This document shows, in pieces, positions 7,675 through 15,858 of a stretch of 46,586 nucleotides of DNA (its first letter is position 1; each line of letters begins with the position of its first letter). The DNA is taken from positions 1 to 46,586 of the forward strand of contig JBMOKU010000059.1 of NCBI GenBank assembly GCA_049324315.1. The letters are read 5' to 3'. A program made the position numbers and the translations under genes. This DNA is from JBMOKU01 sp049324315. Lineage in GTDB: Bacteria; Bacillota; Clostridia; Peptostreptococcales; Thermotaleaceae. The notes under the pieces are model-generated. The model saw only the letters and a list, made by a program, of their open reading frames with translations, ran no database searches and was not told the origin of the DNA.

Positions 7675-7755
7675 GTAGATTTGTTAGATAAAGCGATAAG
7701 TCCTACCAATGTGTATGGAATCACCAAGCTTTTAAGCGAAAGGAACGTGGGTTAG
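7675..7755 (+). pseudogene. Remnant of a PseB-type UDP-GlcNAc 4,6-dehydratase
   Basis: The short frame 7675-7755 reads VDLLDKAISPTNVYGITKLL followed by SERNVG and a stop. DKAxxPxNVYGxTKLxxE is the signature around the catalytic Y-x-x-x-K of PseB/FlaA1-type inverting dehydratases. No other part of such a gene is visible upstream (stops at 7648 and 7672) and the frame ends directly before legB. This is a gene fragment left by replacement or deletion, not a functional gene. The relic may still supply upstream sequence for legB translation. Confidence 0.7.
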
Positions 7756-7756
7756 C

Positions 7757-8737
7757 ATGAAAAAAATTCTGGTAACAGGAGCTGATGGCTTTATAGGTAG
7801 TCACTTAGTAGAAGGATTGCTTGAAGAGGGTAATGACATAAGAGCCTTCGTATATTACAACGCTTTTAATACATGGGGATGGTTAGATACATTTCCAAAG
7901 AAAAAATTGAGGGAAATAGAAATATTTACTGGAGATGTAAGAGACCCAAATGGCGTAAGGAAAGCGCTGGAGGACATTGACGAAGTATATCATTTAGCTG
8001 CTTTAATTGCTATACCCTTTAGCTATCATTCTCCGGATTCATATATTGATACGAACATAAAAGGAACATTGAATATATTGCAGGCAGCAAGGGATTTAGG
8101 AACGAGCAGAATTTTAATAACCTCAACATCAGAAGTATATGGCACAGCAAAATATGTGCCTATAGATGAAGAACATCCATTTCAAGGACAATCGCCATAT
8201 TCAGCAACCAAAATAGGCGCAGACAGACTAGCCGAATCCTTTTATAGAAGCTTTCATATGCCTATTACAATCGTAAGACCATTTAACACATATGGGCCAA
8301 GGCAATCGGCAAGGGCGGTAATACCGACAATCATCATGCAGCTGCTGGCAGGAAAAGAAGAAATAAGACTTGGGTCTCTAACACCGACGAGAGATTTTAA
8401 TTATGTAAAGGACACGGTACAGGGTTTTATAGAAATTGCAAAATCAGAAAAGACAATAGGTGAAGAAATAAATATAGCTTCTCAAGAGGAAATATCCATA
8501 GGAGAATTAGCTTCAGCGTTAATAAAGCAAATAAATCCTGAGGTTAAAATAGTATGTGATGAAGAAAGAATACGACCTGAAAAAAGTGAGGTAAATAGGT
8601 TGCTAGGATCAAATGAAAAAATAAAGCGACTGACAAAATGGGAGCCAAGATACACACTAGAGGAAGGATTATCTGAAACAATAACATGGTTAAAAGATAA
8701 TTTAGACAAGTATAAGGTTGATATATATAACATTTAA
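7757..8737 (+). CDS. legB: NDP-N-acetylglucosamine 4,6-dehydratase, LegB-like
   Basis: 326-residue short-chain dehydrogenase. It has the Rossmann motif GADGFIGSHL near the N-terminus, STSEVYGTA for the active-site Ser/Thr and YSATK for the catalytic Tyr-Lys. The opening MKKILVTGADGFIGSHLVEG and the FVYYNAFNTWGWLD segment are characteristic of the LegB branch rather than RmlB or PseB. It forms the 4-keto-6-deoxy sugar that starts legionaminic acid synthesis; the PtmE-like gene downstream suggests GDP-GlcNAc as substrate. It is the first gene of a + strand operon and lies one base after the pseB relic's stop codon. Its ribosome binding site is weak (AAAGGA 12 bases away). Confidence 0.85.
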   Translation: MKKILVTGADGFIGSHLVEGLLEEGNDIRAFVYYNAFNTWGWLDTFPKKKLREIEIFTGDVRDPNGVRKALEDIDEVYHLAALIAIPFSYHSPDSYIDTNIKGTLNILQAARDLGTSRILITSTSEVYGTAKYVPIDEEHPFQGQSPYSATKIGADRLAESFYRSFHMPITIVRPFNTYGPRQSARAVIPTIIMQLLAGKEEIRLGSLTPTRDFNYVKDTVQGFIEIAKSEKTIGEEINIASQEEISIGELASALIKQINPEVKIVCDEERIRPEKSEVNRLLGSNEKIKRLTKWEPRYTLEEGLSETITWLKDNLDKYKVDIYNI

Positions 8738-8749
8738 AGGAGAATTTTT

Positions 8750-9931
8750 ATGGGAAAATTGATACCTTTGTCGGTACCTAATTTTATAGGTAAAGAGCTT
8801 CAATATGTAACAAAGGCCATAGAGTCAGAATGGGTATCAACTGGGGGCGCATTTATAGAAGAATTTGAAGAAAAGATAGCAAACTATTTACGCGTTAAAA
8901 AGGCTGTTGCATGTCAAAGTGGAACTGCGGCCCTTCATTTAGCTTTAAGGCTGTCAGGGGTAGCAGCAGGGGATGAAGTAATCGTACCAACTCTTACCTT
9001 TATAGCTGCAGTAAATCCTGTGAAATATCAAGGTGCAGAACCACTATTTATGGATTGTGATGATGGACTAAATATGGATTTAGACAAATTGGAGGAGTTC
9101 TGTCAGAGCCAGTGCATTTTGACAGGTAAAGGATTAATGAATAAAAGAACTAACAAAGTAATAAGGGCTTTAGTCATCGTACATGTATTTGGAAACATGG
9201 TAGATATGGAAAGGGTAATGAACCTAGCTGACAAATATGAATTAAAGGTTATAGAAGATGCAACAGAAGCGCTGGGGTCCTACTGTACGAAAGGGAAATA
9301 TTCCGGGAAGTTCGCAGGAACGATAGGAGACTTTGGAGCCTATTCTTTTAATGGAAACAAGATCGTTACAACTGGCGGAGGGGGAATGCTCGTTGCGAAA
9401 GATACATCTTTGGCTGAAAAAGCAAAATACCTGTCAACCCAGGCGAAAGACGACTCTCTATATTATTTACATGATGAGATAGGATACAACTACAGAATGA
9501 CAAACCTACAGGCAGCGTTAGGTGTTGCACAACTGGAGCAATTAGAAAAATTTATCCAAGTCAAAACAGAAAACTACAATCTGTATAAAAAAGAGATTGA
9601 AAAAATAGATGGACTAAATTTATTAAGCTTTAATGAAAACACAAGACCAAACTATTGGTTTTATTCTTTAATGATAGATCAAGAAAAGTATGGATTAAAT
9701 AGAGATGGGCTGCTAAAGAAATTATCTGAAAAAAATATTCAAACAAGGCCAATATGGGGGCTTATTCATGAACAAAAGCCCTATGTAAGCAGTCAAAGCT
9801 ACAAAATTGAAAGGGCCAAATATACTATAGAAAGAGTTTTGAATTTGCCTTGCAGTACAAATTTAGATAAGGAAGCTATATCGATGGTTATTGGCGAATT
9901 AAGGAATTTTCAATCTCAAAAAGAGGGATAA
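8750..9931 (+). CDS. legC: PLP-dependent NDP-sugar aminotransferase, LegC-like
   Basis: 393 residues, DegT/DnrJ/EryC1 family. The N-terminus IPLSVPNFIGKELQYVTKAI plus EWVSTGGAFIEEFE is the LegC signature. ACQSGTAALHLAL is the PLP-phosphate site, VIEDATEALG holds the PLP-ring Asp, and SFNGNKIVTTGGGGM carries the Schiff-base Lys in the NGNK motif. It aminates C4 of the 4-keto sugar made by LegB. The start ATG follows AAAGGAGAATTTTT, 12 bases after legB. Its stop overlaps the next start by one base. Catalytic residues all appear present. Confidence 0.87.
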   Translation: MGKLIPLSVPNFIGKELQYVTKAIESEWVSTGGAFIEEFEEKIANYLRVKKAVACQSGTAALHLALRLSGVAAGDEVIVPTLTFIAAVNPVKYQGAEPLFMDCDDGLNMDLDKLEEFCQSQCILTGKGLMNKRTNKVIRALVIVHVFGNMVDMERVMNLADKYELKVIEDATEALGSYCTKGKYSGKFAGTIGDFGAYSFNGNKIVTTGGGGMLVAKDTSLAEKAKYLSTQAKDDSLYYLHDEIGYNYRMTNLQAALGVAQLEQLEKFIQVKTENYNLYKKEIEKIDGLNLLSFNENTRPNYWFYSLMIDQEKYGLNRDGLLKKLSEKNIQTRPIWGLIHEQKPYVSSQSYKIERAKYTIERVLNLPCSTNLDKEAISMVIGELRNFQSQKEG

Positions 9932-10989
9932 TGATGAATATTCATGATTTTTTTATCGATGAAGAAATTACCATTAAAGAAGCTATTAAAAAACTAGATG
10001 AAGCTGGAAAAAAAATAATATTAATTACGAAGGATGCAGTATTGAAGGGCGTCATAACAGATGGAGATATCAGGCGATGGATTTTAAGTAACGGAGATTT
10101 TACTAGAAAAGCAAAAGAGATCATGAATCATAATCCGGTGTATCTGGTATGTGGAGAAGAGCATAAGGCTGAAGACATCATGAAAAGAAAATTTATTGAA
10201 GCGATACCTATCGTAAATGAAGAAAAGGAAGTTGTAAATATCGTATTCTGGAATGATTTCCATGATGGAGAATTAAAAACCTATAATTATATCAATTGTC
10301 CCGTGGTTATTATGGCAGGTGGAAAAGGAACAAGGCTTCACCCGTTTACCAAAGTATTTCCAAAGCCTCTGGTGCCAATAGGAGATATACCGATAGCTGA
10401 AAGAATCATCAATAAATTTGTTAATTTTGGATGCAAAAAATTTTATCTTACGATCAATTATAAAAAAAATTTGATTAAGGCTTACTTTAATGACTTAGAC
10501 AAGAATTACGAGGTTGAATATGTTGAGGAGGAGAAACCACTGGGGACCAGTGGGAGCTTATATCTACTAAAAGACAAAATTAAAGAACCCTTTTTTGTGA
10601 GTAACTGCGATATTTTAATCGAAGAGAACTATTATAAAATGCTTCAATTTCATATGAAAAATAGGAATAAAATCACAGTGATAACTTCCCTGAAATTTTT
10701 TACAGTCCCCTATGGTGTAATAGAATTGGATGAGAAAAGTCTTATAAAGGAAATCGTTGAAAAGCCGGAGTATGAATATTTAGTAAATACCGGGATGTAT
10801 ATATTGGAACCGGAAGTACTATCGGATATACCGGAAAATGAATTTTATCATATTACGGACTTAATAAAAATATATATCGAAAATGGAGAACGGGTTGGCG
10901 CATATCCTGTAAGTGATGAGTCATGGCTGGATATGGGGCAGTTTAACGAAATGGAAAAAATGGTTGAAAGGCTGGGGTTACAGCAATGA
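9931..10989 (+). CDS. ptmE: CBS-domain sugar-phosphate nucleotidyltransferase, PtmE/LegX-like
   Basis: 352 residues. Residues 1-118 are a pair of CBS domains (ITKDAVLKGVITDGDIRRW; EAIPIVNEEKEVVNIVFW). From about residue 126 there is an NTP-transferase domain with MAGGKGTRLHPFTKVFPKPL, GTSGSLYLL and VSNCDILIEENY. This architecture is that of Campylobacter PtmE, which makes GDP-glucosamine for the GDP-based legionaminic acid route. The start is ATG 9931, overlapping the legC stop, or ATG 9934; AGAGGG at 9923 suits either. A four-base overlap (ATGA) joins it to the next gene. A general mannose-1-P or glucose-1-P nucleotidyltransferase is the alternative. Confidence 0.75.
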   Translation: MMNIHDFFIDEEITIKEAIKKLDEAGKKIILITKDAVLKGVITDGDIRRWILSNGDFTRKAKEIMNHNPVYLVCGEEHKAEDIMKRKFIEAIPIVNEEKEVVNIVFWNDFHDGELKTYNYINCPVVIMAGGKGTRLHPFTKVFPKPLVPIGDIPIAERIINKFVNFGCKKFYLTINYKKNLIKAYFNDLDKNYEVEYVEEEKPLGTSGSLYLLKDKIKEPFFVSNCDILIEENYYKMLQFHMKNRNKITVITSLKFFTVPYGVIELDEKSLIKEIVEKPEYEYLVNTGMYILEPEVLSDIPENEFYHITDLIKIYIENGERVGAYPVSDESWLDMGQFNEMEKMVERLGLQQ

Positions 10990-11621
10990 AAGATGTATTG
11001 CTCATAGGTGGAGGAGGACATTGTAAAAGTGTAATAGATACAATAGAGGAAGGAGACCAATTTAATATAGTAGGTATAGTGGATTTAAGAGAAAAGGTTG
11101 GAACTTATGTAAAGAACATAGAAGTTATTGGCGTAGATGATGACCTGGCGTTTTATTATAAAGAAGGTATTAAGAATGGATTTATAACGTTAGGCAGCTT
11201 GGGAGATCCCACATTCAGAATTGAACTATATAAAAGGATGAAAGAAATTGGCTTTAACTTTCCTATTATCATAGATAAAACAGCAGTCATTTCCAGCAGT
11301 GCAATTCTAGGAGAAGGTACTTTTGTTGGCAAGAGAGTAGTTATAAATACAGATGCATATATAGGAAAAAACTGTATTATCAATACTGGGGCAGTAATCG
11401 AGCATGACTGTAGAATAGAAGATTTTGTTCATATTGCCCCAGGCACTGTTTTAAGTGGGGGTGTTCATATCCATGAAAATTCTCATATAGGAACGAATTC
11501 AACGATCATTCAAAATATAAAAATAGGTTCAAATACAATTATTGGTGCTGGAAGTGTTGTGGTAAAAGATATTCGTAAGAATTCTAAGGCCTTGGGAAAT
11601 CCATGCAGGGAGGTAACTTAA
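10986..11621 (+). CDS. Left-handed beta-helix sugar N-acetyltransferase, LegH/NeuD/PglD-like
   Basis: 211 residues. The N-terminal half has a small Rossmann-like fold with VLLIGGGGHCKSVIDTI, typical of NeuD/PglD. From about residue 97 hexapeptide repeats follow (GEGTFVGKRVVINTDAYIG; GAVIEHDCRIEDFVHIAPGT with the catalytic His in EHDC). It would transfer acetyl from acetyl-CoA to the C4 amino group made by LegC, as LegH does. Translationally coupled to the preceding gene by an ATGA overlap; its stop lies immediately before the next GTG start. Confidence 0.82.
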   Translation: MKDVLLIGGGGHCKSVIDTIEEGDQFNIVGIVDLREKVGTYVKNIEVIGVDDDLAFYYKEGIKNGFITLGSLGDPTFRIELYKRMKEIGFNFPIIIDKTAVISSSAILGEGTFVGKRVVINTDAYIGKNCIINTGAVIEHDCRIEDFVHIAPGTVLSGGVHIHENSHIGTNSTIIQNIKIGSNTIIGAGSVVVKDIRKNSKALGNPCREVT

Positions 11622-12620
11622 GTGTCAAAGGTTTTTATAATAGCGGAAGCCGGTGTAAATCATAACGGAAGTATGGACATAGCGAAAAAGTTAATAGATG
11701 CAGCTAGTGAGGCTGATGTGGATGCTGTAAAATTCCAGAGTTTCAAAACAGAAAAAATTGTATCTAAATATGCTGAAAAAGCTGAGTATCAACAGAAAAC
11801 AACGGATAACAATGAGAGCCAGTATGAAATGATAAAAAAATTGGAACTGGATAAAGAGAAACATATGGAATTATTAGCATATTGTCGCCATAAAAATATC
11901 ATGTTTCTATCTTCACCATTCGACTTGGAGAGCATTAGACTGTTAGATGAGATGGGTCTAGAAATATTTAAAATACCTTCCGGTGAAATTACAAACTTAC
12001 CCTATCTAAGAGAAATTGGAAAGCTGAAAAAGAAAGTAATATTATCGTCGGGAATGTCTACCCTGGGAGAGATTGAAGCGGCTCTTCATTTACTTAGAGA
12101 AAATGGAGCAAAAGAGATTGCAGTTCTTCAATGTAATACCGAGTATCCAACACCAATGGAAGATGTGAATTTGAACGTGATGCTCACCATAAGGGAAGCT
12201 TTCAAAGTAGATGTGGGTTATTCTGATCATACGCTGGGGATAGAAGTACCAATTGCAGCCGTTGCCATGGGAGCGAAGATTATTGAGAAACATTTTACAT
12301 TAGATAAAAATATGGAAGGGCCTGATCATCCAGCAAGTTTAGAGCCCCATGAATTAAAAGAAATGGTGACAGCCATCAGAAATATTGAAAAAGCATTGGG
12401 TAATGGCATAAAAGAGCCGTCGCAATCTGAATTGAAAAATATTGAGTTTGTAAGAAAAAGTATTGTAGCAAAGTGTATGATTCAAAAGGGAGAAGTCTTT
12501 TCAGAGGACAATTTGACTGTAAAAAGGCCAGGAAATGGGATATCGCCCATGAGGTGGGATGAAATTACTGGTAAAATTGCAAAAAGAGATTACAAGGAAG
12601 ACGAGCTGATAGAGCTATGA
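11622..12620 (+). CDS. legI: N,N'-diacetyllegionaminate synthase (NeuB family)
   Basis: 332 residues from GTG 11622, supported by GGGAGGT at 11608-11614. The N-terminal TIM barrel has FIIAEAGVNHNGSMDIAK, AVKFQSFKTE and KIIEKHFTLDKNMEGPDH, which contains a conserved Mn-binding His. The C-terminal part (RKSIVAKCMIQKGEVFSEDN to KRPGNGISP) is the SAF/antifreeze-like domain that closes the active site of NeuB enzymes. It condenses the 6-deoxy sugar with phosphoenolpyruvate to give the nonulosonic acid. It is coupled to legG through an ATGA overlap. The order beside LegG and LegH supports legionaminate rather than neuraminate. Confidence 0.85.
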   Translation: MSKVFIIAEAGVNHNGSMDIAKKLIDAASEADVDAVKFQSFKTEKIVSKYAEKAEYQQKTTDNNESQYEMIKKLELDKEKHMELLAYCRHKNIMFLSSPFDLESIRLLDEMGLEIFKIPSGEITNLPYLREIGKLKKKVILSSGMSTLGEIEAALHLLRENGAKEIAVLQCNTEYPTPMEDVNLNVMLTIREAFKVDVGYSDHTLGIEVPIAAVAMGAKIIEKHFTLDKNMEGPDHPASLEPHELKEMVTAIRNIEKALGNGIKEPSQSELKNIEFVRKSIVAKCMIQKGEVFSEDNLTVKRPGNGISPMRWDEITGKIAKRDYKEDELIEL

Positions 12621-13777
12621 AAAAAATCTGTGTGATTACCGGTACAAGGGCAGAATATGGCCTGTTAGGACCTCTTATAGAAAGAATTAAAAATGATAAA
12701 GACTTACGCCTGCAGCTAATCGTTACAGGAATGCATCTATCGCCGGAGTTTGGCTTAACTTATAAAGAAATCGATGAAGATGGGCTTAGCATTGATGAAA
12801 AAATAGAAATTCTGTTAAGTTCAGATACACCCATAGGTATATCAAAATCTATGGGACTTGTTTTGATAAGCTTTTCAGAAGCTTATCAAAGATTGAAACC
12901 TGATTTTGTTATTGTACTTGGTGATAGGTATGAAATATTTGCAGCTGTTAGTGCAGCTTGTGTAGCAAAAATTCCAATTGCTCATTTGCATGGTGGAGAA
13001 ACAACAGAAGGTGCATTTGATGAAGCCTTTCGACACTGTATAACGAAAATGAGCTATTTGCATTTTACCAGCACCGAAGCATATAGACAGAGAGTCATAC
13101 AACTGGGTGAGCACCCTGATAGAGTTTTTAATGTAGGTGCTATAGGAATTGAAAATATAAAGAACCTGAAGTTGCTTTCAAAGGAAAGGTTGGAAGCGGA
13201 TATTGGTTTTAGATTTGAAAAAAAGACGATATTAGTAACATTTCATCCGGTAACCCTTGAAAGAAATACTTCAAAGGAGCAATTTCAAAATCTTTTAAAT
13301 GCTTTTGATGAAATAGAGAATTTAAAGATTATATTTACGAAAGCAAATTCAGATACGGATGGAAGAATTATTAACCAAATGATCGATGAATATAGTAAAA
13401 AGAATAAAGAAAAAGCAGTAGGGTTTACGTCTATGGGACAAATAAGATATTTAAGTTCCATGAAATATGCAGACGCGGTTGTAGGTAATTCATCAAGCGG
13501 TATTATTGAAGCCCCAGCATTTAACATTCCTACGGTAAACATTGGAGACAGGCAGAAGGGGAGAATCCAGGCTGAAACGGTAATAAACTGTGAACCAATA
13601 AAAAATGACATCATAGCAAGCTTGAAAAAAGCTTTGTCTGATGATTTTAAAAAAGAAATAAGGTATGCTAAAAATCCATATGGAGATGGAAATGTATCCT
13701 ACGAGATTATCCGTGTGATAAAAGAAGTGTTATCTAAAAAAATAAGCCTTAAGAAAGAATTCTATAACATCGATTAG
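12617..13777 (+). CDS. legG: Hydrolysing NDP-sugar 2-epimerase (NeuC/LegG family)
   Basis: 386 residues, GT-B-like epimerase. ICVITGTRAEYGLLGPLI opens the protein. AHLHGGETTEGAFDEAFRH, ITFHPVT-like LVTFHPVTLE and VGNSSSGIIEAPAFNIPTVN are conserved NDP-binding and catalytic segments. It removes the nucleotide and inverts C2 to give 2,4-diacetamido-2,4,6-trideoxymannose for LegI. It starts in an ATGA overlap with legI. A copy of the 70-bp repeat begins 6 bases after its stop and separates it from the rest of the operon. Confidence 0.86.
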   Translation: MKKICVITGTRAEYGLLGPLIERIKNDKDLRLQLIVTGMHLSPEFGLTYKEIDEDGLSIDEKIEILLSSDTPIGISKSMGLVLISFSEAYQRLKPDFVIVLGDRYEIFAAVSAACVAKIPIAHLHGGETTEGAFDEAFRHCITKMSYLHFTSTEAYRQRVIQLGEHPDRVFNVGAIGIENIKNLKLLSKERLEADIGFRFEKKTILVTFHPVTLERNTSKEQFQNLLNAFDEIENLKIIFTKANSDTDGRIINQMIDEYSKKNKEKAVGFTSMGQIRYLSSMKYADAVVGNSSSGIIEAPAFNIPTVNIGDRQKGRIQAETVINCEPIKNDIIASLKKALSDDFKKEIRYAKNPYGDGNVSYEIIRVIKEVLSKKISLKKEFYNID

Positions 13778-13782
13778 CGGAG

Positions 13783-13852
13783 GCAAGACTTGGGGACTGG
13801 TCCGCTGTCCGGTGTGCTTTTTACCGGACTTGGGCCCTGTCCCCATGTGTTG
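13783..13852. repeat. 70-bp REP-like element, family 1 copy B (inverted relative to copy A)
   Basis: GCAAGACTTGGGGACTGG at the left and GTCCCCATGTGTTG at the right. It is about 91% identical by eye to the reverse complement of 6206-6275. A further fragment of the same type (GGAACTGTCCCCGTGGCG) lies at 13912-13929. It fills most of the 190-bp gap in the operon. Confidence 0.8.
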
Positions 13853-13967
13853 CCGGGACGAAGAGATAATTTTTCAGTGCTTTCTGCATACAGACATCTA
13901 AGGAAAACGGTGGAACTGTCCCCGTGGCGAAGCGTAGATATCCAATTTCAAAAAAGGAGGCTTGTTC

Positions 13968-15026
13968 ATGGAGTCCTATATAATCGGTGAAACGGCATAT
14001 AACCATGAAGGCGATTTTCAGTACTTAAAAAGAATGATTACCGATATTTATGAAGTAGGTCTTAATGCTGTAAAGTTTCACCTGCTATTAGATCCATACA
14101 GTTACTTTCAAAAAAAGCATCCCCTGGCTGAAGATATAAAAAAGTGGATGTTTTGTAAAGAACAATGGGATGATTTAATCGAGTTTTCTCATAAAAACAA
14201 GCTTGATGTTATCGCTTTATGTGATGATATAGAATCTATCAAATTTATCAATGAAAGACATAAGGATATAAAAGCCATAGAATTACACGCCACCAGTTTA
14301 AATGAATATTATATGTTAAAGGAAGTTATAGATTTTCCAAATCAAATTATTCTTGGCATTGGAGGTTCAACACTGGATGAGATTGCTTATGCTGTTGATT
14401 TTCTAAAGAAAAATGGAAAAAATGATATATTGCTGATGTATGGTTTTCAAGCTTATCCAACGGATTATCAGGATATTAACTTATCGAAAATGATAAAAAT
14501 AAAGGATTTGTTTAATCTAGCCATAGGTTATGCGGATCATACCGCTTTTAATGATGAAAACAATATAGATATTTCAGTGATGGCAGCCGCCACGGGATTT
14601 CATATTCTTGAAAAGCATTATACGCCTGATTTTGGTGTTGAGAGAGTAGATTATCATGCTGCTGTTGGTAAAGCACAAATGAGAGCTATCAAAAAGAAAA
14701 TGGAACTATATTTAAATATCTTTGGAGACGGTTCAATAAGTATGTCGATACCAGAAACCAACTATGGGAATACAGGACCCATGAAAAAAGCAGTAGTAGC
14801 TAAAAAAGACATTTACAAGGGTGAAAAACTCTGCCTTGATCATTTATGTTTTAAAAGGACGGAAGAGGAATCGACCATAAGACAGAAGGATTTCAAGGGC
14901 TTAATAGGTCTGGAGGTACTGGTTGACATGAAAGAGGATGAAATCATTGATTTTTCAAAAGTTAAATATCATTTTAAGAAAGCAGCTTATTCAGATGTAA
15001 CCGGTGGTTTGGGGGAGAAGAAATGA
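13968..15026 (+). CDS. Second NeuB-family nonulosonic acid synthase, SpsE/PtmC-like
   Basis: 352 residues from ATG 13968; AAAGGAGG at 13953-13960 decides the start over the upstream TTG. It has the NeuB fold: YIIGETAYNHEGDFQYLK, AVKFHLLL, FHILEKHYTPDFGVERVDYH and a C-terminal SAF domain (VVAKKDIYKGEKLCLDHL). It is much diverged from LegI next door; for example the C/S-x-x-YPTP loop reads FQAYPTDYQD and the residues after the catalytic EKHYT differ. The pairing and ATGA overlap with an SpsF-like gene match the spsE-spsF pair of Bacillus spore-coat polysaccharide synthesis. It may make a second nonulosonic acid, or a related aldolase-type product. Confidence 0.75.
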   Translation: MESYIIGETAYNHEGDFQYLKRMITDIYEVGLNAVKFHLLLDPYSYFQKKHPLAEDIKKWMFCKEQWDDLIEFSHKNKLDVIALCDDIESIKFINERHKDIKAIELHATSLNEYYMLKEVIDFPNQIILGIGGSTLDEIAYAVDFLKKNGKNDILLMYGFQAYPTDYQDINLSKMIKIKDLFNLAIGYADHTAFNDENNIDISVMAAATGFHILEKHYTPDFGVERVDYHAAVGKAQMRAIKKKMELYLNIFGDGSISMSIPETNYGNTGPMKKAVVAKKDIYKGEKLCLDHLCFKRTEEESTIRQKDFKGLIGLEVLVDMKEDEIIDFSKVKYHFKKAAYSDVTGGLGEKK

Positions 15027-15817
15027 AAATAGGTTTTTTGATAACAGCCAGATTAAAATCAAGTAGATTACCCTTTAAGATTCTTAAAGACCTAAATGGA
15101 AAAACAGTTATAGAAAGAATTATAGACAGAGCTAAGGAAATTAAAGATATTTCTGAAATCATATTGTGTACATCTACGAATCCGCAGGATAAACCTCTCA
15201 TCGATATGGCTAGGAAAAATGATATTTATTATTATAATGGAAGCGAAGATGATGTATTGCAGAGGCTCTTGGATGCATCAAAATTATTTAGCCTCGATTA
15301 TTTCCTGGGGATTACAGCAGATAATCCGTTATTTACCATATATTACTCTGATTTGATCGTTGATGAAATAAAAACCAACGATTATGATTTTATAAAAATT
15401 GAAGGACTTCCATTGGGATGCGCCACATATGGCATGAAGGTAGAAGCACTGGAAACTGTATGTAGAATAAAAAATATGATGGATACAGAGATTTGGGGTC
15501 CACTAATAAATAGGCCGGAAATTTTCAATATAAAGACGATACAAGTCCCGGAAGAATTACGAAAACCTGATTTGCGTTTAACGCTAGACTATCAAGAAGA
15601 TTATGAATTAATTCGTCATTTATATGAAGTGCTGGATTATGAGAAGGTACTTAATCTTCACGATGCCATTGATTATTTAGAAAAAAATCTTGAAGTTAGA
15701 AATATAAATAAACATTGCAAGCAAATGGAATTAACGAAGGAAGCTTTAGATAAAATTAAGAGGCACTATCATGAAAATTATGAAAAAATCATGAAAATCA
15801 AAGAAGAAATCTACTAA
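15023..15817 (+). CDS. spsF: Cytidylyltransferase-like protein, SpsF/NeuA family
   Basis: 264 residues, NTP-transferase fold. The opening GFLITARLKSSRLPFKILKD holds the nucleotide-binding loop (R-x-x-S-x-R-L-P-x-K). YYNGSEDDVLQRLLDA and ITADNPLFTIYYSDLIVDEI are typical of the CMP-KDO/SpsF family, which activates keto-acid sugars as CMP esters. The C-terminal ~60 residues are charged and helical. It overlaps the second NeuB gene by ATGA. As no other CMP-nonulosonate synthetase is in the window, it probably activates the product of LegI, the second synthase, or both. Confidence 0.75.
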   Translation: MKIGFLITARLKSSRLPFKILKDLNGKTVIERIIDRAKEIKDISEIILCTSTNPQDKPLIDMARKNDIYYYNGSEDDVLQRLLDASKLFSLDYFLGITADNPLFTIYYSDLIVDEIKTNDYDFIKIEGLPLGCATYGMKVEALETVCRIKNMMDTEIWGPLINRPEIFNIKTIQVPEELRKPDLRLTLDYQEDYELIRHLYEVLDYEKVLNLHDAIDYLEKNLEVRNINKHCKQMELTKEALDKIKRHYHENYEKIMKIKEEIY

Positions 15818-15858
15818 AATAGGTGGCATTATTTCAAAAAGTAAGGAGAATGACAACG

